A stretch of DNA of 64,000 nucleotides. Origin: Sulfidibacterium sp036244975. Lineage in GTDB: Bacteria; Bacteroidota; Bacteroidia; Bacteroidales; F082. Below are positions 1-7,187 of the stretch, piece after piece. The notes beneath the pieces were generated by a model that was not told the origin of the DNA, made no database searches, and saw nothing but the letters and a program-made list of their open reading frames with translations. Location of the stretch: the NCBI GenBank assembly GCA_036244975.1, contig BTTE01000007.1, forward strand, positions 1 to 64,000, in the 5' to 3' direction. Position 1 is the first letter of the stretch, and each line of letters begins with the position of its first letter. The translations under genes and the position numbers were made by a program.

Positions 1-477
1 GGCTCAACGACCGTTCAGCAAATCGGATTACTTTCCTGGCTGCGTGAGCAGACCGGTTTTCAACTTTTTGATCAATACGAAGAGGATATCTCCATGGAAG
101 AAAATACGGAGCGCCGCCGGAAAGGATTGCTGGCCGACATTTTTGTTTCCAGCTCCAATGCCGTTACCCGCTCAGGTTATCTTGTGAACGTGGATGGTAC
201 GGGCAACCGTGTGGCAGCCCAGGCTTTCGGCCCCAAAAAGGTGTTGCTTATTGTGGGAAAAAATAAGATTGTTCCGAATGTGGAAGCCGGGTTCCGGCGC
301 ATCGAAGAAGTCGTAGCCCCGAAAAATGTGGAGCGCGTCAACAAAAAAGCTTTCTCCCTGAAAAAAGAACAGAAATATACTGTTCAAAACATCCAAAGTG
401 TCTTTGTAGTCATCAAAAAAACGGATAACAAAAACCGGATAAGCCTGATTTTGGTGGATGAGGAGTTGGGGTTTTAA
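1..477 (+). CDS. LUD-domain (lactate-utilisation/YkgG-type) protein, 5' end outside window
   Basis: The reading frame is open from base 1, so the gene begins upstream and only its C-terminal 158 residues are seen. The translation GSTTVQQIGLLSWLREQ... leads into a segment with SSNAVTRSGYLVNVDGTGNR, followed by the hydrophobic strand KVLLIVGKNKIV. This is the glycine/asparagine-rich pattern of the LUD domain (PF02589, LutC/LutB family), in which a predicted nucleotide-fold domain supports L-lactate oxidation or related redox roles. The tail 'EELGF' ends 22 bp before a convergent response-regulator gene. Whether a LutB-like iron-sulphur domain precedes it cannot be seen. Family assignment is fairly sure; the substrate is unknown. 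Confidence 0.75.
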   Translation, partial: GSTTVQQIGLLSWLREQTGFQLFDQYEEDISMEENTERRRKGLLADIFVSSSNAVTRSGYLVNVDGTGNRVAAQAFGPKKVLLIVGKNKIVPNVEAGFRRIEEVVAPKNVERVNKKAFSLKKEQKYTVQNIQSVFVVIKKTDNKNRISLILVDEELGF

Positions 478-500
478 AAGTGAGCTAAAGTTTGGAACAC

Positions 501-1199
501 CTAAATCTTTCCCAGCGCTTCCATCAGCAGATTTTTGTAAGAATTCCCCACAGGAAGCCATTTCCCGCCAATGACCACCCGGTTTTTCTCTACTGAATCA
601 ATTTTGGAAAGCGACACGATAGTTGAGCGATGAATCCGGACAAATTGTCCTTTGGGGAGTTTTTCAATAATGTTTTTCATAGAAATAAGCGTCAGCACCA
701 TCTTCTTTTCTTTCAGGATAATCTTCACGTAATCCTTCATCCCTTCGAGATATAAAATATCATCGTAAACCACCTTCACGATTTTTGTTCCATCCTTTAC
801 AAACATAAAATCACGATGAAAATCCAATGCTGCCACAGGTTCTCGGTGGTTCAGCTGTTCATAAGCTTTGTTCACCGCTTTCAGAAAACGTTGGTACGCA
901 AAAGGTTTTACCAGATAATCCACCGCATCCAAATCAAAACCGGTAACAGCATAATTGCTGTAAGCCGTGGTAAAAATCGCTATGGGTTTGTAATTCAGCG
1001 ATTCATAAAGCTGGATACCGGTCATGTCGGGCATTTGAATATCCAGAAAAATCAAGTCTATTTTCTCCTTCCGCAGAATCTCTAACGCTTCAAAACCGCT
1101 TTTACAGGAGGCTTTCAGCTTTAGAAAAGGTATTTTTCCGGTAAACTCTTCCAAAATATCCCTGGCCAGCGGTTCGTCGTCAACAATAATACAATTCAT
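501..1199 (-). CDS. LytTR-family response regulator
   Basis: A 232-residue two-component response regulator. The receiver domain occupies about residues 1-120, with acidic residues D7/D8 and the phospho-acceptor D53 in FLDIQMP, then the conserved T and K (TTAY, VKPF). A LytTR DNA-binding domain follows at about 135-230, with the typical ILYLEGMKDYVKI and FVRIHRSTIV segments. LytTR proteins bind imperfect direct repeats upstream of their targets. The gene lies 4 bp downstream of a histidine kinase on the same strand, so the pair is almost certainly one operon and a cognate system. No target can be named from this window. Confidence 0.93.
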   Translation of the reverse strand: MNCIIVDDEPLARDILEEFTGKIPFLKLKASCKSGFEALEILRKEKIDLIFLDIQMPDMTGIQLYESLNYKPIAIFTTAYSNYAVTGFDLDAVDYLVKPFAYQRFLKAVNKAYEQLNHREPVAALDFHRDFMFVKDGTKIVKVVYDDILYLEGMKDYVKIILKEKKMVLTLISMKNIIEKLPKGQFVRIHRSTIVSLSKIDSVEKNRVVIGGKWLPVGNSYKNLLMEALGKI

Positions 1200-1203
1200 C
1201 TTT

Positions 1204-2271
1204 TCAAGCCTGTAAATTCAGTTGTAAATGTACCACAAAATTCCCATTGCTTTCTTTATAGTCAAGCTGGTATTTCTCCCCGTAAAGAAGGTCAAGCCGT
1301 TTGCGCACGTTCACCAGGCCGATACCGGAAGAGGGATCTTTACTTTTGGCTTTCGAGGCTCTGTTCATCACATCAAAAGTCAGGATGTTCCCTTTCACCT
1401 GCATTTTTATCCGGATGGTTGCCCCCTCAGCATCCACCCCGTGTTTAAAAGCATTTTCAATAAACGGGATAAACAGCATGGGTGCAATCATTTTTCCACT
1501 GATATTGCCCTCAACTTCAAAACTAACCTGTGCTTTCGGCGGCATCCGGAGCCTCTGCAACTGGATATAGTTTTTCAGGTATTCCACTTCTTTTTCCATT
1601 TCCACCTCTGCCCTGTCCGATTCGTAAAGCATATGCCTCATCAGATCGGACAATTGCAACACTGCATCCGGTGTTTTGTCCGATTTTTTGATGGCCAGGG
1701 CATAAATGCCGTTTAGACTGTTAAACAGGAAATGCGGGTTTACCTGAGATTTGAGAAACGAAAGCTCCGCAATCAGATGCTGCTTCTCCATCTCTTTCCA
1801 CTCCTTTTCCTGATGATACCATTCGCGTGTTTCGCGGGTAATGGTACTGATAAAAAAGCCCATGAGAACAATCACCACCGTGCCGGCATTTTCCGCATGA
1901 CGATATCGTTCGCGCCGCATTTTCATGTGCCGTAACGCCTTTGCCGAATGCTGCTTATTAGTTGTGGCCTTCGTATTCTGCCTGTATTTTTCGCGAGTCC
2001 GTTGCATTACAACATCGTTGACATAATAGGAAAAAACAAGAGCAAGAATCACTGTCAGAGCAAACAACACCTGCTTCTTATGTAGCAAAAAGCGGGGAAC
2101 CAACACAAAATAATTCAGGTAAAAAAAGAAAAAAACCAAAATAAAATACAGGTTTCTTTTCACCAGAAGAACAGGACCCGTAGGGACTTCAAACAACAAA
2201 TCCGGTAAAAAATAGACCACTATCCATGCCAAAATATGCAAAACAGGGGTTAAATATTTCCGAAAATTCAT
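1204..2271 (-). CDS. LytS-like sensor histidine kinase (His_kinase PF06580)
   Basis: A 355-residue integral membrane kinase. The N-terminal half has about four hydrophobic segments (near residues 8-25, 40-60, 68-85 and 129-145), with a very basic loop at 90-125. The dimerisation/phospho-acceptor region has the family motif NPHFLFNSLN, with H180 as the likely phosphorylated histidine, followed by an HATPase_c domain (FIENAFKHG N-box, GIGLVNVRKRL G-box). No periplasmic sensor domain is evident, so the signal may be sensed in the membrane. It heads the two-gene operon with the LytTR regulator. A near-consensus box (TACTTTCG, 7 of 8, minus strand) lies about 16 bp upstream of the start. Confidence 0.93.
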   Translation of the reverse strand: MNFRKYLTPVLHILAWIVVYFLPDLLFEVPTGPVLLVKRNLYFILVFFFFYLNYFVLVPRFLLHKKQVLFALTVILALVFSYYVNDVVMQRTREKYRQNTKATTNKQHSAKALRHMKMRRERYRHAENAGTVVIVLMGFFISTITRETREWYHQEKEWKEMEKQHLIAELSFLKSQVNPHFLFNSLNGIYALAIKKSDKTPDAVLQLSDLMRHMLYESDRAEVEMEKEVEYLKNYIQLQRLRMPPKAQVSFEVEGNISGKMIAPMLFIPFIENAFKHGVDAEGATIRIKMQVKGNILTFDVMNRASKAKSKDPSSGIGLVNVRKRLDLLYGEKYQLDYKESNGNFVVHLQLNLQA

Positions 2272-2383
2272 AGCAGTTATTTTTAGCGAAAGTAATGATA
2301 TAGAGCATTATGCCGACATCTCTTCGACAAACTACCGGAAAAAATCGACCGGCAGGCAGAACAATCCGACGGAAACCCCCACC

Positions 2384-2466
2384 GCTTAAAGCGTCCCCGC
2401 TTTAAGCACACCAACATTGAGCATCCCCGATTAATATGCACCAACCGGCGCAAGCGTCCTTGTGCC
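2384..2466. repeat. Cluster of three REP-like hairpins
   Basis: Three successive inverted repeats share a loop core and similar spacers. At 2384-2407, GCTTAAAGC and GCTTTAAGC flank GTCCCC (9 bp, perfect). At 2415-2438 lies a weaker copy with core AGCATCCCCG. At 2447-2466, GGCGCAAG and CTTGTGCC flank CGTC (one G-T wobble). The spacers CACACCAAC and GCACCAAC are related. This is how REP/BIME elements mobilised by RAYT transposases look, and a RAYT gene lies at 45161-45706. The link to that gene is inference. Confidence 0.55.
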
Positions 2467-2504
2467 ATGCTTCACACGCCGAGGGAGCGAAAAGGCGAGG
2501 CGGG

Positions 2505-2571
2505 GAGATTGCTTCACACGCCACATGCTTTTTCAATGGGTAAACATTCCGGGTGGCGTGTTCGCAAAGAC
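2505..2571. repeat. Dispersed near-palindromic repeat, copy A
   Basis: The segment opens with GAGATTGCTTCACACGCC and closes with GGCGTGTTCGCAAAGAC. The ends form an imperfect inverted repeat (ACACGCC/GGCGTGT perfect, then TTGC/GCAA). A second copy with the same ends lies at 8675-8744. An extra half-copy, GCTTCACACGCC, sits at 2469-2480. Read on the minus strand it resembles the widespread TTGCGA...GAAGCAATCTC type of intergenic palindrome. Confidence 0.6.
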
Positions 2572-2631
2572 AGGGTTTTGAATTTAAAGCCAATCATATT
2601 CCTTTCGAAAAAAAATCTGTTTCAAAAAAAT

Positions 2632-2710
2632 TAACTAATTTTTTAGTTATTTATTTGGATAATTGTAAAATATTTATTTTCTTTGCAATAATTAACTAAA
2701 CATTTAGTTA
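2632..2710 (+). promoter_or_regulatory. BlaI-type double operator flanking the blaI promoter
   Basis: Two copies of the perfect inverted repeat TAACTAA-N4-TTAGTTA occur at 2632-2649 and 2693-2710, 61 bp apart (about six helical turns). Between them is a candidate Bacteroidota promoter, TTTG (2654-2657), N20, TTTCTTTG (2678-2685, 7 of 8 to TAnnTTTG). The second operator covers the expected transcription start, 18 bp before the BlaI start codon. This is the arrangement expected for autorepression by a BlaI/MecI dimer. The operator sequence is read directly; the binding protein is inferred from adjacency. Confidence 0.75.
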
Positions 2711-2727
2711 TATTAAAAATAAAAGAG

Positions 2728-3105
2728 ATGAGAACACTCACAAAAGCAGAAGAGCAAATCATGCATAAACTCTGGACCATGAAGAAGGCATACGTAAAAG
2801 ATATCATTTTGCAACTGCCTGGCCCCAGGCCGGCATACAACACCGTTTCCACCATTATCAGGATATTGGAGAAAAAAGGGTTTGTTGGCCATCGTGCGCA
2901 TGGAAAAACTCATGAATATTATCCGCTAATTTCCAAAAAAGCATACCGGAAGACTTTTTTCAGTAACTTTTTTCAGAACTATTTCAGCAATTCTTATCTC
3001 TCTTTTACCTCCTTTTTTGCAAAGAGCCAAAATCTGAGCCTGGAAGAATTGGAAGAAATGCAAAAAATTATTGAAGAAGAAATCAAAAAGAAAAACAACC
3101 TTTAA
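2728..3105 (+). CDS. BlaI/MecI-family transcriptional repressor
   Basis: A 125-residue winged-helix repressor. Residues 1-75 give the Penicillinase_R fold (LTKAEEQIMHKLW, YNTVSTIIRILEKKGFV, HEYYPLISKKAY). The C-terminal part is a short dimerisation helix, EELEEMQKIIEEEIKKKN. BlaI proteins repress their own operon until a BlaR1-type membrane protease removes them. That fits here: the next gene is an M56 peptidase 10 bp downstream, and paired operators lie upstream. The start at 2728 follows the second operator closely. The family is clear; the inducer is not, since no beta-lactamase is adjacent. Confidence 0.92.
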   Translation: MRTLTKAEEQIMHKLWTMKKAYVKDIILQLPGPRPAYNTVSTIIRILEKKGFVGHRAHGKTHEYYPLISKKAYRKTFFSNFFQNYFSNSYLSFTSFFAKSQNLSLEELEEMQKIIEEEIKKKNNL

Positions 3106-3115
3106 TCCGAAAGCC

Positions 3116-4387
3116 ATGAACCCGTTTTTGCTTTATTTCATCAAATCGTTCCTGAGTCTGGGGATTTTCTACATCACCTGGCTTCTTTTCTTCAGGAAAC
3201 AAATCGATTTCCGGTTCAACCGGTATTATTTAATTCTCGCCACGCTGCTGGCAGTACTTGTTCCCCTGATTCATCTTCCGGAACTGTTTCCCACAGGTTT
3301 TCGGAATCCCATCGGGCAGTTGTCGGTAGTTCAAATCAGGGAAGTACTGGTTGGAAGCACAGGAAGCCATGCTGCTGCCGGTGACGGATGGCCGTTAGCC
3401 ACAGTGCTATGGGGGATTTATCTTCTCGGAATGATTGTTATGACTGTTCGCTTTCTGCTGAGCCTGCGACAACTTTACCGTCTTGCCCGGAAATCTGAAA
3501 CAAAGACAGATGCCGGGATAAAATTTATTTTTACCACCGGAAGGCTTCCGGTTTTTTCCTTTTTCCATCTAATTTTTATCAGTAAAGAGATGTTTGAGAA
3601 CCCCCATGCGGCAGTCATCATTAGTCACGAAAAAATTCATATCGAAGAAAAGCATTCTCTCGATTTACTGATACTTGAAATACTTTGCATTTTCCAGTGG
3701 TTCAACCCCTTTGTTTATCTCATAAAAAAAGCCGTCAAAGAAAATCACGAATTTATCGCCGACAGAAGTATGCCCGCTTCCGAAAGCAACAGTAGCAGTT
3801 ATCTACGTCTGCTTTTCAGAGAGGCCAGCGGTTTTGAATTCAATCCGATAACACATAATTTTAATTATTCACTTTTAAAAAAACGTATCATCATGATGAA
3901 AAATCAAAAATCTCAAAAAAGGATGCCGGTAAAGTTATTGTTGAGCGCACTTGCCCTCTCCCTAACCCTTTTTGCCTGCAGCAACTCCTCCCAACCAGTT
4001 TCGGAAAAGACATCAAAAAATCTTAAGGGGACCACCCTGGTTAAGGCAAATTTATCTCAAACCGACACCGGACAAATTTTTAAAGTGGTAGAAAAAATGC
4101 CTGAATATCCAGGCGGTGTCAACGCTTTAATTTCTTATCTTTCCAAGAACATCCACTATCCGGAACAGGCCAGAAAAGCAAAGGTTCAGGGTAGAGTTTT
4201 TATCAATTTTATTGTTGAAAAAGACGGCAGCATAAGCCATGTTAAAGTACTAAAAGGTATCGGTTACGGCTTCGACAAAGAAGCTGTGAAAGCAGTGAAA
4301 AACATGCCCCGCTGGATACCAGGTTACCAGAAAGGGAAACCTGTCCGGGTCAGTTATAATTTACCGGTTAAATTCACGCTGCAATAA
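3116..4387 (+). CDS. M56 (BlaR1/MecR1-type) membrane metallopeptidase with C-terminal TonB domain
   Basis: 423 residues from the ATG at 3116, chosen because an upstream in-frame ATG (3071) overlaps blaI and adds only a lysine-rich stretch. Membrane segments near residues 4-25, 36-52 and 95-118 precede a cytoplasmic zinc-protease domain with HEKIH (H171, E172, H175) and the downstream ENHEFIADR. After a further hydrophobic stretch with a cysteine (LTLFACSNSS, about 275-292) comes a TonB C-terminal domain (about 330-423; YPEQARKAKVQGRVFINF, VSYNLPVKF). M56-TonB_C fusions are common in Bacteroidota. The protease presumably cleaves BlaI; the TonB domain would face the periplasm and might sense an outer-membrane partner. 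That last point is inference. Confidence 0.9.
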   Translation: MNPFLLYFIKSFLSLGIFYITWLLFFRKQIDFRFNRYYLILATLLAVLVPLIHLPELFPTGFRNPIGQLSVVQIREVLVGSTGSHAAAGDGWPLATVLWGIYLLGMIVMTVRFLLSLRQLYRLARKSETKTDAGIKFIFTTGRLPVFSFFHLIFISKEMFENPHAAVIISHEKIHIEEKHSLDLLILEILCIFQWFNPFVYLIKKAVKENHEFIADRSMPASESNSSSYLRLLFREASGFEFNPITHNFNYSLLKKRIIMMKNQKSQKRMPVKLLLSALALSLTLFACSNSSQPVSEKTSKNLKGTTLVKANLSQTDTGQIFKVVEKMPEYPGGVNALISYLSKNIHYPEQARKAKVQGRVFINFIVEKDGSISHVKVLKGIGYGFDKEAVKAVKNMPRWIPGYQKGKPVRVSYNLPVKFTLQ

Positions 4388-4420
4388 GGTTTTTCTTACT
4401 TGCGTTGCCTCGTGATCCTC

Positions 4421-5674
4421 ATGAAAAAGTTATTCCTTTTCTTTTCTATGCTGCTTCTTTGGGGCAACGGTTTTGCTCAGAAGCCCCAAAAGGCATCCTT
4501 GCATAACGATTCACTGGTGCAGGCGTTGAATAAGGAATGGGATGCCGAGGCACTGGCACGGCAAAAGGAAAAATTGTACTTTTTAGATACTGCCCGTAAA
4601 GAGATTGTTTCTTCCATTGACCTTTCCCTGTGTAACTTCAATAAACTACCCAATCTTTCCGGATTCAGAAAAGTAAAAGTACTGAAAGCATCCGGCAACC
4701 ACCTGAAAGCCGTTCCGGTTTCATCCCTGAAAAGCAATAGCATGCAGGAGGTCAATTTCTCGAACAACCAGTTGAAAAGGATCCGCTTTCCGAAAAACAG
4801 TTCCCTCACTTTTGTGAACCTGAGCCATAACCATTTTCACAGGATACCCCGTTCTCTAAAAAAACTGAAAAACCTGAAAAGGCTCGAACTGGAACGCAAC
4901 CATATTAAACGTATCCCTCATTTCTTACGCAAAATGAGCAGTTTGCAGGAGATCAACCTGAACTTCAATTCGGTGCGGTTGAATGAAAAGGCCGTGAAAA
5001 ACCTTCAGGGTGTTCGTTTGATTTTACTGGCTGGCAACCGTTTAAAACAACTTCCCGAGAATATTGGCAACCTGAAATCCGCCAGGAAGCTCAATTTTGC
5101 CAAAAACGAACTCTCTTCTGTTCCGGCCTCTTTTGCCCAACTCGACAGTTTAGAGATACTCATCTTTTATAAAAACCGGTTCAATACGATACCTTCCGCG
5201 ATTTTCCGGCTGCAGCAATTGGTACAACTCGATTTTTATTACAACCAACTCGACAGTCTTCCTCGTGCCATCGGCCGGTTGCGTCATCTGAAACAGCTTT
5301 TTCTTTCATTTAATCACATTCAGGAGCTACCAGATTCTATGCAATACCTCACACAGTTGCGTTATCTTTACATTCACCACAACGACCTCAGGATGATTCC
5401 CGATTGGATAAAAAATTTTAACCATTTGCAAAGGCTCGGACTGGGATATAACCATCTCTTCTTTGTTCCTGACCTTTCGGGATTGAAAGAGCTGAAAGAA
5501 GTGGATCTTCAACACAATAACCTGTCACATTTTCCGTGGAAACTGGCGGAGAGCCACACCATCCAAATCCTAATTCTGCGCAACAACCCTTTTATCCTGA
5601 CCAATGACGAACAGGAAAAATTACAGCGGATTGAAGAAGAAAAAAGAGCGCACGGATATACTTTGATTCCGTGA
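4421..5674 (+). CDS. Secreted leucine-rich-repeat protein
   Basis: 417 residues from the ATG at 4421 (MKKLFLFFSMLLLWGNGFAQ). This start gives a signal peptide cleaved after GFA; the longer frame from 4400 does not begin with one. Residues about 70-395 are some fourteen leucine-rich repeats of the bacterial/plant-like 23-residue type (LKNLKRLELERNHIKRIPHF, LRHLKQLFLSFNHIQELPDS). The tail is charged (EEEKRAHGYTLIP). No enzymatic or transmembrane domain follows, so it is probably a periplasmic or surface binding protein. It lies 33 bp behind the M56 gene on the same strand and shares its downstream terminator, so it may belong to the BlaI-controlled operon. Ligand unknown. Confidence 0.85.
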   Translation: MKKLFLFFSMLLLWGNGFAQKPQKASLHNDSLVQALNKEWDAEALARQKEKLYFLDTARKEIVSSIDLSLCNFNKLPNLSGFRKVKVLKASGNHLKAVPVSSLKSNSMQEVNFSNNQLKRIRFPKNSSLTFVNLSHNHFHRIPRSLKKLKNLKRLELERNHIKRIPHFLRKMSSLQEINLNFNSVRLNEKAVKNLQGVRLILLAGNRLKQLPENIGNLKSARKLNFAKNELSSVPASFAQLDSLEILIFYKNRFNTIPSAIFRLQQLVQLDFYYNQLDSLPRAIGRLRHLKQLFLSFNHIQELPDSMQYLTQLRYLYIHHNDLRMIPDWIKNFNHLQRLGLGYNHLFFVPDLSGLKELKEVDLQHNNLSHFPWKLAESHTIQILILRNNPFILTNDEQEKLQRIEEEKRAHGYTLIP

Positions 5675-5702
5675 ACTACCGTTTCAGGCAACCGTGTCCG
5701 AA

Positions 5703-5754
5703 AAAATGCCGTCTGATGATTTTACCTGTGGGTAAAATCATCAGACGGCATTTT
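5703..5754. terminator. Strong rho-independent terminator, probably bidirectional
   Basis: Perfect 24-bp inverted repeat at 5703-5726 and 5731-5754 with loop TGTG, followed by TTTTCATTTTTT and preceded by an A-run. It ends the blaI/M56/LRR transcription unit 29 bp after the LRR stop codon. Confidence 0.95.
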
Positions 5755-5765
5755 CATTTTTTCTG

Positions 5766-5829
5766 CATAAAGCCCCCCGATTTTTTGTATTTTTGAATAA
5801 ATATTTAGCTAATGAAACTATTAACCTGA
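5766..5829 (+). pseudogene. Degenerate second copy of the purB promoter and first codons
   Basis: This stretch aligns with 7141-7202, directly upstream of purB: CATAA, CCGATTTTT(T/C)GTATTTTTGAA and AGC...ATG(A/G)AACT match with one gap, about 42 of 55 positions. It includes an intact TATTTTTG box (5788-5795). The copied ATG (5812) opens only five codons, M-K-L-L-T, before TGA, against M-E-L-S-P-L-T in purB. The RhuM-Fic gene lies between the two copies. Confidence 0.5.
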
Positions 5830-6123
5830 GCTCGACATAAGACTTTCTTACGGTTATAGATAATTTTCATAGGCGACTCAAATTGACGAAGTACTATCGG
5901 GATAATTCAAGGAGATTTGAGGAAGTATATGGGAAAATTATCATAATATATAAATAGAAAAGCCTGCAAAACGCAATCTTTAAAGTCTGATTTAAACAAA
6001 GCAGTATCTCGTTATACGTATTGATATCTTCACTCATTAAAACATTTGAAAACAACCTGTTAGAAACCTGACTTCATAAACCGGCATAAAAGTTGTGAGT
6101 ATTAACAAAGATTTAGGAAAATA
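5830..6123. repeat. Intergenic stretch with an 84-bp imperfect palindrome (5859-5942)
   Basis: GATAATTTTC (5859-5868) is perfectly complementary to GAAAATTATC (5933-5942), and CTCAAAT (5877-5883) to ATTTGAG (5915-5921), so the element could fold back on itself like a small MITE. The rest, 5943-6123, is AT-rich with no recognisable gene. No consensus TAnnTTTG box was found immediately before the RhuM-Fic start. Confidence 0.5.
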
Positions 6124-7074
6124 ATGGAAAATAAAATTGAAATATACCAGAGCAGAGATAATCAGGCTAAAGTGGAAGTCCGTTTTGATAAAGATACGGT
6201 ATGGCTTTCTCAGTCTCAGATTGTCAGCTTATTTGAAAGAGATCAGTCTGTTATTTCCCGCCATATTAACAATGTATTCAAAGAAGGGGAACTTGATATA
6301 AGAAGCAATATGCAAAAAATGCATATTCCTAATTCTGATAAGCCGGTAGCTTATTATAACTTAGATGTGATAATATCTGTCGGATACAGAGTGAAGTCAT
6401 TACGGGGTACCCAATTCCGTATCTGGGCTACCCAACGCCTCAAAGATTATCTTGTTCAGGGATACGCCATCAACGAAAATCGCCTCGAACAAAAAAATCA
6501 GGAAGTACGCTACCTGAAAACCGGTATTCGAATCTTAAGCCGTGCCATTGAACAAAAAGCAGCCGATGAAAACAATGAATGGCTGAAATACTTTGCCAAA
6601 GGGCTGGAATTGCTCGATGATTATGACCATAAAAAGCTGGATAAAAGCGGAAGAAGACATAAAAATATTCTATATCCTCAATATGAAGAATATTTGTCTT
6701 TTATTGTAGGAATGCGATCGGAATTTCAATCGGATGTCTTTGCCAGGCCCAAAGACGAAAGTTTTTTAAGTTCCATTAACCAGATCAGGCAGTCTTTCGA
6801 CGGGAAAGATCTTTATCCCTCACTTGAAGAAAAAGCGGCAACCCTGCTATATCTCATCGTGAAGAACCATTCTTTTGTGGATGGCAACAAACGGATTGCA
6901 GCCGCCTGCTTTCTGCTTTTCCTAAAGAAAAACAATGCGCTGTATAAAAAAAACGGCGAGCCGGTTATTTCTAACGAAACGCTGGCCTCGCTCACACTGT
7001 TTACGGCTACAAGCCAGCCGGACGAAATGGATATAGTTAAACGATTTATAATGAATATCATGAACAGGAACTAA
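6124..7074 (+). CDS. RhuM-family / Fic-DOC fusion protein
   Basis: 316 residues. The N-terminal about 110 residues are a RhuM domain (PF13310; VWLSQSQIVSLFERDQSVIS, YYNLDVIISVGYRVKS, FRIWATQRLKDYLVQGY), found in virulence- and defence-associated proteins and thought to bind DNA. A charged linker leads to a Fic/Doc domain (about 190-310) with the core HSFVDGNKR (H249 the expected catalytic histidine). The Doc-like form (NKR rather than GNGR) suggests it may phosphorylate or AMPylate a target. No separate antitoxin is visible and no inhibitory (S/T)xxxE(G/N) motif was recognised. It sits between two copies of the purB promoter region, which suggests acquisition. Function unproven. Confidence 0.88.
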   Translation: MENKIEIYQSRDNQAKVEVRFDKDTVWLSQSQIVSLFERDQSVISRHINNVFKEGELDIRSNMQKMHIPNSDKPVAYYNLDVIISVGYRVKSLRGTQFRIWATQRLKDYLVQGYAINENRLEQKNQEVRYLKTGIRILSRAIEQKAADENNEWLKYFAKGLELLDDYDHKKLDKSGRRHKNILYPQYEEYLSFIVGMRSEFQSDVFARPKDESFLSSINQIRQSFDGKDLYPSLEEKAATLLYLIVKNHSFVDGNKRIAAACFLLFLKKNNALYKKNGEPVISNETLASLTLFTATSQPDEMDIVKRFIMNIMNRN

Positions 7075-7162
7075 ATTACGGCGGGCAGGCAAATCCCCGC
7101 CAGCGATAGCGCCCGAAGAACGACTATCCATAATTTCCGTCATAAGATCCTCCGATTTTTCG

Positions 7163-7170
7163 TATTTTTG
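7163..7170 (+). promoter_or_regulatory. purB promoter box (TAnnTTTG)
   Basis: TATTTTTG matches the Bacteroidota -7 consensus exactly and ends 17 bp before the purB start codon. Confidence 0.75.
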
Positions 7171-7187
7171 AAGAAAAATTAAAGCCT

